Assembly: GCA_033807775.1 (NCBI GenBank)
Contig: CM066327.1
Coordinates: 93,580,295-93,644,294, forward strand
Source: Saussurea involucrata
Taxonomy: Eukaryota > Streptophyta > Magnoliopsida > Asterales > Asteraceae
DNA length: 64,000 nt
Reading direction: 5' to 3'
Positions 55,830-64,000 of this stretch are shown here, one piece after another (within the stretch, counting starts at the first letter, position 1; each line of letters opens with the position of its first letter). Position numbers and translations under genes: made by a program. The notes under the pieces are model-generated. The model did not search any database. It saw nothing but the letters and a program-made list of their open reading frames with translations, and was not told where the DNA came from.

Positions 55830-56084
55830 TGTTAGAGCATTATTGTATTCAAGATTTACTGTAAAGTCAATGTACTGTATGAGTCTATACAGTATTGTGA
55901 ATGCCTTTATACCTTGTATGTCATGGGTATAAATAGGCTTGTCTAGTTCATTTGTTAGTAAGCTTTTGTAATCTTTTAGAAACCTTTTGTAATCCTTTGA
56001 GCTCAATACATGGATGACATATTTGCTCTCTAGATTCTCTCTCACTACATTCATATCTTATTGCTAGAGATCTGGGATTTCACA
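55830..56084 (+). repeat. CopE 3' LTR (about 255 bp)
   Basis: Starts TGTTAGAGCA directly after the purine tract. TATAAATAG lies near 55929. It probably ends at TTTCACA 56084; the right end is uncertain because remnant CopF abuts it. Confidence 0.55.
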
Positions 56085-56697
56085 TAGTGTGAAACAAGTA
56101 GGAGCGGAAGCTTTGATTAAGTCCAATATGTTTGAGTTATGGTAGATTTATTACACACAAATAAGAACAAATGACATAAGATATTTGACAAACAAGTCAT
56201 CCCTCATTCAATATTCAAAAATAGCACTACACCAAGAACACACACTTGTGTGTGAATTACTATCCAAGAATTCTATCTTACACTATTCTGAAATCTGTGT
56301 ATGCGCACATGAATATGCAGGGTAGTGCTCACTACATATATTAGCGTGGTGGTACAATGTAAAGACTGCCACCAATGAAATGGTGACACATAAAAAGGTA
56401 CACAACGTGTTGTAATATAAGGATCTTCGTACGATTTACCCATGTGAGAGGCACAAGCTCTTTGGTCTTGAAAAGCACAAGTCCAGTTTTCACAGAGGTT
56501 GGACACAAAGAGGCTCTGTGAGGTTTCACAGAGGCTCTGTAGTCCGAGGTTGATATTCAGGTTAGGCTTGATCTGTCGGAAGACTGAACGACAGAGGCTT
56601 GAAGCTTGTGCGGAGAGGTCTTGGTGTATTATCGCTAGAGGTTTTATGCAGTCTTGTTCTTAGCTACTTTTTCAATACTTTTACATAACTAGAATTG
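56085..56697 (-). repeat. CopF: LTR remnant of a CopB-like element
   Basis: AGGAGCGGAAGC near 56106 matches AGTGCGGAAGCG of the CopB2 LTR. ACAGAGG/GAGGCTCTG words cluster at 56490-56600. The right side, read on the minus strand, resembles the start of the CopB LTR (AGTATTGAAAAAGTAGCTAAG) but its first bases and purine tract are missing, so LTR sequence is fused straight to the ORF remnant. Confidence 0.5.
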
Positions 56698-57132
56698 CTA
56701 AACTCTGGCGTCAGGAAAGTCACTTACCTTCTTACCAAAGTTGTTTGTCTTGAGCTCGGTGTAGAAGTATATGACGAGGTTTCTGAATCGCATAGTCGCA
56801 TCAATATCTGAGATCATTTGGTTATCGTAATCTTGATTGACGAACTCGGATCCACATCTCTTCATGATGAATTTTTTGAATTTGAGCAGGGTCTTTGTTA
56901 AATACTTTTGGCTGCCATAGCTCACAAATATTCTTTTATGTCGTTGTTCATTCTTGAAGACGTTGTCGAATCTAGGATAGGTAACGATGGTTTTGGGAAT
57001 AAGGTTCTCAGATCCTAGGCAGTAGACATCTGGTGCAGTCAGCTTGATCTTCTTCACTCCAAGGTCTAGAGCGATCTGAAAATCTTCCAACCTTCCTATG
57101 GGCTGAAGCAATTGCCACTGCTTGTTTTTCAC
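56698..57132 (-). pseudogene. CopF additional-ORF C-terminal domain remnant
   Basis: A 144-codon open piece on the minus strand. DFQIALDLGVKKIKL, then PRFDNVF and SQKYLTKTLLKFKKFI, align with DFQLGKDLGLKHLDL, PRFGLVF and CQKYATSTLSKFRASL at the CopB1 C-terminus, and it ends FPDARV where CopB1 ends FKDAKI. Identity is low, so it comes from a diverged family. It is truncated at its right end where it meets CopC in opposite orientation. Valuable as an independent member of the conserved C-terminal domain. Confidence 0.65.
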
Positions 57133-57133
57133 A

Positions 57134-59415
57134 GAACAAAACTTTGATTAATAAGAGACTGAATAAAACTGCTTATGAACTGATTAACAAATTTTTTCAT
57201 GTTTTTGGATGTAGATGCTATGTTCTCAATGATAGAGAAAATCTTGGTAAATTTGATAAAAAGGCAGATGAAGGATATTTTGTTGGTTATTCACTAACTT
57301 CCAAAGCATTCAGAATCAACAATAGAAGAACCAAGAGGATTATGGAAAGTATCAATGTCACATTTGATGAGTCAAGAATGAAGACTAATGAACAAAACAG
57401 ATTTTGAAAATCCAAAAATGGTTCAAGAAATGAAAAAGGGAAGTTCAAAGGTTCATACTACTGTAATTTCTGATTCTGGTCCATCTGAGGATAGTCCAAT
57501 GTTAATTAATACAAGTGACGAAATTTCTGAGCCTAGTACTCAGAACTCTGGACAAGATACTCAGAAATTTGGACAAGTCAATCAGAATTCTGGACAAGGT
57601 ACTCAGACTTCTGATCAAGGTACTAAGAACTCTGAACAAGTTATTCAGAATTCTGACTCTACTACTCAGGATCCAAACTTGGATATTAAACCTCAACAAG
57701 TCTCAGAACAAATGGATAGTTCAGAATTACAAGCTATTGTGGATGAGAATGATACAAACAACAATTTTTTAGAGATTGATGTGCTTCCTAGTTCAAACAA
57801 ATGGACAAAAGATCATCCTATTCATCAAGTGATAGGAGATCCATCAGTGGGAGTTCAGACAAGGTCAGCAGCAGCAAATGAAGCAATGTTTGCAGGATTT
57901 CTAAGTATGATGGAACCTAAGAAAGCCACTGAAGCCCTAGAGGATCCAGACTGGATTTTAGCAATGCAAGATGAATTGCTACAGTTTGAAAGAAACAAAG
58001 TCTGGAGACTCATTCCAAGACCTGAAGGAAAATCTATTATTGGAACAAAATGGGTGTTCAGAAACAAGAAACATGAGTCAGGTGTTGTAGTCAGAATTAA
58101 AGCTAGATTGGTTGCTAAGGGATACTCACAACAAGAAGGAATTGATTATGATGAGACATTTTCACCAGCTGCCAGAATTGAAGCAATCAGAATATTTTTG
58201 GCATATGCTGCTCATAAGAACTTCAAAGTGTATCAAATCAGCATTTTTAAATGGTATACTTAATGAAGAGGTTTATGTCTATCAACTAGAAGGTTTTGTT
58301 GATCATGATTATGTTTTAGATAAAGCATTGTATGGTCTGAAACAAGCACCAAGAACCTGGTATGACACTCTAACTCAACACTTATTAAAATCTGGCTTCA
58401 TGAAAGTTAAATTGATACTACCTTGTTTTTAAAGAAAAAAGGTGATGATTTGATCTTGATTCAGATATATGTAGATGATATCATATTTGGTTCTACAAAT
58501 GCAGATTTATTTAATGAATTCTCAAAAGTCATGGAATCAGAATTTGAAATGAGCATGATGGGAGAATTGAACTTTTTCCTTGGTCTTCAAGTAAAACAAT
58601 TGTCAAATGGAATTTTCATAAATCAAGGAAAATATGTAAAACATATTTTGAAAAAGTTTAAGATGTCTGATTGTGCTGCTATGATAACACCTATGGCAAC
58701 AAATGTCAAGTTAGATGTTGATCTCTCTGGAGTTTCAGTAGATGACAAGGTTTATAGGGGCATGATTGGATCTTTGCTTTATTTGACTGCAAGTAGACCA
58801 GATATCATGTTTGCTACATGCTTTTGTGCTAGATTTCAATCTAATCCAAAACAATCTCATTTACTGGCTGTTAAAAGAATCTTAAGATATCTCAAAGGTT
58901 CACCTGATTTGGACCTTTGGTATCCAAAAGAAACTGATTTTAAGCTGACTGCTTTTACTGATGCTGATCATGCAGGAAGTAGATTGGATAGGAAAAGTAC
59001 TTCTGGTGCTTGTCAGTTTTTGGGAGACAAGATAGTGAGTTGGGATTCAAAGAAGCAAAATTGTGTTTCCACATCAACTGCTGAGGCAGAGTATGTAGCT
59101 GCTGCTGCTTGCTGTTCTCAAACTTTGTGGATGAGAACACAACTCATGGATTATGGCTATCAACTCAACAAAATTCCCATATATTGTGATTCAGAAAGTG
59201 CCATTGCTATTACTCAGAATCCTGTTCAGCACTCAAAGACCAAGCATATTGATGTAAGGTACCATTTCATTAAGGATTATGTGGAAAAGGGAACTATAAA
59301 AATGCACTTTGTGCATACAAAGTATCAATTGGCTGACTTGTTCACAAAGCCGCTTGATCACAAAAGGTTCACCTTTCTCATATGTAAAATAGGAAGGCTT
59401 AATCTGACTAATTGA
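57134..59415 (+). pseudogene. pol: CopC Pol fragment: integrase tail, RT and RNase H
   Basis: Starts at a TQNKTLINKR motif (the integrase C-terminal side) and passes FHVFGCRCYVLNDRE, with about six residues missing before it relative to CopB1. The linker at 57535-57665 has six tandem Gln/Ser units carrying the TCAGAA word. RT follows (RLVAKGYSQQEGIDYDETF, ALYGLKQAPRTWYD, YVDDIIFGS at 58471-58497) and RNase H (FTDADH, AEAEYVAAA, CDSESA, PVQHSKTKHIDVRYHF). Frame changes near 57390, 58240 and 58425; near 58240 part of the RT motif around VKSAF is deleted. It ends at TGA 59413-59415. The RNase H part is intact and has the serine that is a stop in CopB. Confidence 0.87.
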
Positions 59416-60308
59416 CTATATTTGTTATTTTTCAGAAATGAATATTTTACTAAGTAAGATTTTCGGAGTAGTGTACTTAGAACTCTAACTCTCTTGATCA
59501 GAATTCTGACTCTTGAGTTCAGAACTTCTGAGTCAATACTTCAGAAATTTGACTTCAATTTTTTATTATATATTTTCTATGATATTGGTTCAAATTCCTA
59601 TATATATAATATGTGTTTGAGAGTATGCTAAAGTCAGGGGAGCATTGATATCTTTCAGAAATCATTCTGAGGTGCTTATAAGGTTTGTGTTTTTGTTCTT
59701 ATCACTAATCATTTTAAGAGGAACAAGCTTTGAATGAAAAAATTTTCACTTGTTCAAACTACTTCTGAATCTTCAAATGGATTTCAAGGTCAGATGTTAG
59801 ATTTTAAATGATTTTCAGAAATTTCAAATCATCAAAAGAAGGACAAAATTTTGATGATTAAATAATTTTCTATCTGTTCAAACTACTTCTGGATGATTAA
59901 ATGCTTTATATAATCAGAAGTTGAGATTTAAATAAATTTTGGTTACAAGGGACTTTTCTTCTGAACTGTGTACTCAGAACTTCTGAGTATGCATTCTCAG
60001 AACTCTGAGCGTGTTATTCAGAACTTTTTAATTGTGTTAATTTCTATCAAATAACACGTGTCAGCTTCAAATTCAATTGATGTTGCCACGTATCATTTAA
60101 TATCTTTTGTGGTACTTCACAGTGTTCGAATCCGTTATAACTCTGACAAAAAGCAACTTTTCACCGTTAAAACCTTTCAGCTTCGCGGATTTTAAATAGA
60201 CCTTAAAATCCCTCTTTCAAATTCATTTGAATTCCAAGAGTGAAAAGTGAGATACGCATAAATCCAGAGTTCTTCGATTCTGTTTTCTTTCAATCTTCCA
60301 TATTAATC
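59416..60308 (+). promoter_or_regulatory. CopC post-pol spacer with dense TCAGAA words and internal promoter
   Basis: Non-coding. 59430-60010 contains 16 TCAGAA/TTCTGA words by my count, several as back-to-back pairs (TCAGAATTCTGA, TCAGAACTTCTGA). A promoter-like run follows: CACGTG inside ACACGTGTC (60054-60062), CCACGTAT (60086) and TTTAAATA (60191-60198), 118 bp before the ATG at 60309. Confidence 0.55.
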
Positions 60309-62767
60309 ATGTCTGGTTCAAGAATAAGTAAAGCTATATCATTACATTCCCCGAAAACCTTGATGGAATCCTCGGATTCAGAGACGATGAAGTTAGAATG
60401 CCTGAGAACAGAGCCGTAGAAGAAGGGGCTATAGGAGAGAATATTGTTCTAGGAGAAAATGTTGAAAGAGGTGCAGGGGATGAGAATATGGTTGAATCAG
60501 AGGGTAATGCAGATGGGGGAAATGAAAATATACAACATGAACAGAGTGCGGTTAGGTCTGTAATGTCTGGAAGATCAAATTATTTGGAGAGAGTTGTACC
60601 TGAGAGTGAGTATTTGGATTTGATTGAAAACAAATGTGTGTTAGTGCTTGATGAAACAAGGTTCAAGGAAGAACATAGGATAATCATAGAGTTGTTGAAG
60701 TACCATCCATTCAAGTAGTGGTTTACCATGAAGAAATCTGTTCCTGTACAGTATATACAATAGTGGTGGAAACATTTGGAGTTACAAGGTAACCAATTTG
60801 TATCTGAAATAGGGGGAGTTACTGTAACTTTGACTATACAATTTATGAGAACAATGCTGAGGCTACCAAAAAAAGATGATATACAGGGGAGATTAGATTT
60901 TGAAGATTCTCCATTGACAGAGGAATTAATAGCTGAATTCAGAAGATTAGGGTACAATGAGGAGTTGAAGAATCTAAGTTCATTTAGAAGGAACAAATTA
61001 CCACCAATCTGGGCATGTTTCTTCAACATTATCAACAAGTGTCTATCTGGGAAGAATAGTTCACTGGATCAAGGTTCAAGGCAAATCTTGCAGATCTTTC
61101 ATGGGTTAGTGAAGAATAGGCACTATGATTATGCTTCTATCTTATGGGAAGATATGAAGAATACTTTTGAGAGGAATCAGAAAGCATTAGAGGGAAAAAC
61201 AAGGGATAAACCACTTACGTATATACCTTATCAGAGGTATTGGCAGTTGGTAATCTGGTATGCAATGGATCAAGATAGAAACATCCCAAGAAGAGCAAAT
61301 GAGGAGCATGGGCCAATCTTCTACATGGGTAAAATGATTTCAGCTCTTAAACTTGAGAATTTTCCAAATCACATACCTCTTCCAAGGTCACTTAGGCAAT
61401 ATATTCCAGGGGAGAGTGAGATATTAAAAGCATATTGCACCTCTATGGGATTTGAACAACTTCATATCCCTACCCATGAGGACAACCCTGAGAGGAGAGG
61501 TGAGGGGTCTAGTGTAGTTAAAGAGGGGGAGAATGTTCAGGAGGGAGAACATTCTGAGAGAATTGAGAGGGAAAATTTAGCGAGATTGGATAGAATGGAA
61601 AGTGAAAAAAAGAATGAGAGAGGTGAGGATGAGAGAATGTTAACAGAATTAGAAACAGAAAGAGATAATTCTGATCCAACTGAATTAATCCGGGCAACCA
61701 CATCTACTATTGGTTCACAACCCTTGGTGACCAATATTGAAGAAAACACCATGGAACCCGTGGTGGAACTTGAACAACCCATCCCTAGCCACTCAAAAGC
61801 ATTCAAACATGCTACTGTTTCACTTCATATAGGGGAACCATCCCATACTCATTTGGTGGGTGGTGATAAATCCCAAGATATTCTTCAACACTTAGAGTCT
61901 GGATTACATAGTAACATCCAATTTGAGCCTGAAATTCTTTTGAACACATGCACATCACAAGAATTTCGTATTCCTGTATCAACATCCATAGACATTCCTA
62001 CTATTGGTTGTCAAGGATTGGATGGAAGTCCTGGGAAAGTGAACATCTTAAAAGCTTCCTTACATAGTGCATCTGTTGTACATGGTGACTTCGTGACACC
62101 TACAGGCCATGAGTTCTCTGGACACATGAAAATTGGGTCATTTGTTGATCCAGGTTCACAGTTAGACTCTTCTGAATTTGAAAAGATTCAGAAACAAAAT
62201 CATGATCTTGGTGTAAAGGTGGAGAAATTAGAGAAAATTGTTGATTCCTTGAAAGATGAAATCAAGGATCTCATAACTATGTTGGAGGGCAATGCTAAAT
62301 CTGTTGAATTAAAGGTGGATGGAGTAAAAGAATCCTTGGAATCTCATAAAAAGGAGATCAAGGATGAATTGTCAGAATTTCAAAAAGAGCTTCTGAAAAA
62401 TATGGATGATATGAAGTCTTCACTACTGCAAGCATTCAGTTCCAATTTGGCAGGTGTTTCAAAGCCTCTTGCCATCATGCCTTTGTCTATAGCAGAGCCA
62501 GAATCAGAATCAACTCAGTCCTTAAAGAGGAAATTTGATGATAATGAATCTCATCATCATCAAAAGGGAGAGAAGAAGCAGAAGCAAAGTACTGAGTTAG
62601 AAAATGTTGAGAGCATTGAGGTAGAAGATGTTCAGAAGGTAGCAGATGTTGAAAAGATAGCAGTTGTTACAACCAGTTCTGAATCTGAAGATTCTATAGA
62701 ATCAGAAAAAGTGGTGCATGAAAAGTCTTTGAAGATGGTACTGATAAAACAGAGGAATTGGAGTTAA
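60309..62767 (+). pseudogene. CopC additional ORF, N-terminal domain to coiled coil
   Basis: ATG at 60309 with one early frame change before 60398. Open 60398-60718, two TAG codons (60716-60718 and 60761-60763) in the same frame, then 663 codons open to 62767. The conserved N-terminal domain ends with PPIWACFFNIINKCLSGKNSS and YDYASILWED, closely matching CopB1. A Glu/Arg-rich linker follows, then a coiled coil (VEKLEKIVDSLKDEIKDLI and on, 62170-62440), then a KRK/KKQKQ basic patch near 62530. No membrane segment. Same architecture as CopA and CopB. Confidence 0.75.
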
Positions 62768-63735
62768 ATACTGAAGTAGAAGTGAATTCTGATGAAACAG
62801 CTGTAATTATGGCAGATGAGAATATTGTGGTAGATGATGTAGTTATGGCAGATCAAAATGTTAAGGCAGTGAGTATCTTTGGATCTGATGAAGTTAATTT
62901 TAATGATGAAAATGTTATGGTAGAAGAGGAAATGATGACTGATTCTTCTGAAGAAGGTTATGAGATAAGTATGGCAGATATTTCTGAAGACAGCTTAATG
63001 GAAAGATCTGAGGTGAGTACATGCTTAGAGATTGTTCCTTATATCATAAGTGAGCTTTTTAACTCTGAGATGGAAGAAAGAAGGTTGAATGAGGTTTTGA
63101 TAAGGAGAATGCATAGTGAGTTGGTCAACGCTCTTAACATTCAGAATGTTCAAAGATGTATCAGAACAGTGTGGCCTATCGATTTGTTGGGAGAAGAGGA
63201 CTACTCAGTTGATTACTCATAGAAATTTCAAAATGAGTTTCAACTACACTTTGCAGATGAATTGGGAGATATTGATGAAATGTATGACAGAGTTGAGGAT
63301 TATTTCATGCTTTCAGAATATGAGTTCAGAAAACCCATTGTGATTCCAAGAATTGATTTACCAACACTGGAAGAACCATTATGTGACTTTATCATTGATC
63401 AGAGTGACACTCCTCTGACAAGACATTATTTTCATGATGTTTCTCCAGAAGAAACTTATGAGCATCTTTACTGCACAGAAGGTGAATATGTTGATTTGGA
63501 GAATATTATTGATGGCTTCATGGATGAAAGGTTACAGATGATTTATGTTGAGGCTTCAAACAGAATGCGAAAACCTGATGAAAAGCTACAAGTTCAGAAA
63601 AGCATTGAAAAGGTGTTGGAGTTCCAAACTGAAGATTTTGATGGCTTAAAGTATGTGAGTATGACAGTACTGAAGGAAGGAAATATGAAAGTGAGTCTTA
63701 CAAGTTTAATGCAAGCACAGAGGAAACTTGGATAG
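62758..63735 (+). pseudogene. CopC additional ORF, acidic linker and helical part
   Basis: Continues in a new frame after a shift near 62755. Acidic (Glu/Asp/Met/Val-rich) to 63000, then a helical stretch. One in-frame TAG at 63220-63222 splits it. Further on (63262-63735) the sequence enters the region preceding the C-terminal domain, ending where the frame changes again. Low-complexity linker; no motif of known function. Confidence 0.6.
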
Positions 63736-64000
63736 AAATTGAAAGCAAAAGAATTTTGGGGATATATGTCAGGAACATGCATTTCTATGATTTTCAATTG
63801 GCCATTGAAGCAGGAAAAGAAAAGTGCAATTTATGTTGTCCAATCAAAAAGCCTAGCAATGAAAACTGTGCTCGTGGATTTTTGATTGAAGGAGTTGAAA
63901 ATGAAGGCTTCTTCTACATTGCTTCTGATTCACCAAAGTTTTTCAGACTGAATGATTTGGTAAAGTACAATGATGCTACTCTACAATTGTTGTTGATAGA
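63690..64000 (+). pseudogene. CopC additional ORF, start of C-terminal domain (cut by window end)
   Basis: In the third frame the sequence reads FYDFQLAIEAGKEK and then GFFYIASDSPKFFRLNDLVKY. This aligns with IDFQLGKDLGLKH and the DCQKYATSTLSKF patch of CopB1 and with GIFFLDYDGRKCFQRIAEL of CopA. It confirms that the C-terminal domain is shared by all lineages. It continues past 64000. Confidence 0.7.

Larger units (their letters stand above)
57134..64000 (+). mobile_element. CopC: third copia lineage, 5'-truncated, running off the window
   Basis: Begins abruptly inside integrase, so the 5' LTR, gag, protease and integrase core are missing. RT, RNase H, spacer, promoter and most of an additional ORF follow; the C-terminal domain is unfinished at 64000. 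The word TCAGAA/TTCTGA is dispersed through both coding and non-coding sequence, instead of CAGAGG or CGCTGA. Confidence 0.88.

Overview
The window is repeat DNA from a flowering-plant nuclear genome, most likely a eudicot and perhaps a composite (Asteraceae). The family guess rests on general resemblance of the elements, not on a search. I find no host gene, tRNA or rRNA. Everything recognisable is LTR retrotransposon, nested several layers deep. Most copies are large Ty1/copia elements of the Sirevirus type (tRNA-Met primer site, pol order PR-INT-RT-RNaseH, extra coding region between pol and the 3' LTR). One is a Ty3/gypsy chromovirus with very long LTRs.

Layout. 1-12039: copia element CopA (+), its 5' LTR lying left of the window, inserted in the integrase of a gypsy element. 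12040-12820: the rest of that gypsy pol. Its 3' LTR starts at 12816 and is itself split by copia element CopB1 (+, 15343-34180, target duplication TTAAC). The gypsy LTR resumes at 34186 and ends at 34806. A 900-bp unit straddling the left CopB1/gypsy junction is repeated five times (14721-19213). 34807-35565: a second, truncated gypsy LTR. 35566-36783: nothing I can assign. 36784-39896: remnant CopD (-) with gag-like coding, primer site and LTR. 39897-40653: unassigned. 40654-55473: CopB2 (-), complete with two 713-bp LTRs and target duplication ATGTT, a sibling of CopB1. 55474-56084: 3' tail and LTR of another copia element (CopE, +). 56085-57132: remnant CopF (-). 57134-64000: CopC (+), entering in mid-integrase and running out of the window.

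How the parts work together. In the full elements, Gag (zinc-knuckle RNA-binding shell protein) and Pol (protease, integrase, reverse transcriptase, RNase H) are the replication machinery. After pol comes roughly 0.9-1.4 kb of non-coding DNA and then a very large additional reading frame (here called aORF, up to about 1,700 codons). Its N-terminal and C-terminal domains are conserved among CopA, CopB and CopC, while its middle is low-complexity, coiled-coil and rich in nuclear-localisation-like basic clusters. It has no membrane segment. In all four copies the non-coding spacer before the aORF has a gene-like promoter layout: ACGT-core (G-box-like) sites, then a TATA box, then the ATG.

The most interesting signal is not a gene. 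Each lineage is sprinkled, in coding and non-coding DNA, on both strands and in all reading frames, with its own short word: CGCTGA in CopA, CAGAGG in CopB1 and CopB2, TCAGAA in CopC, with smaller patches of CCGG (CopD) and TTCGGA (CopE). I propose, as inference only, that the separately promoted nuclear aORF protein recognises its own lineage's word, in the manner of the VANC anti-silencing proteins of Arabidopsis VANDAL transposons. All copies here carry disabling lesions; pol in CopA and CopB1 is broken only by in-frame stops, and CopB1 and CopB2 share one of them.
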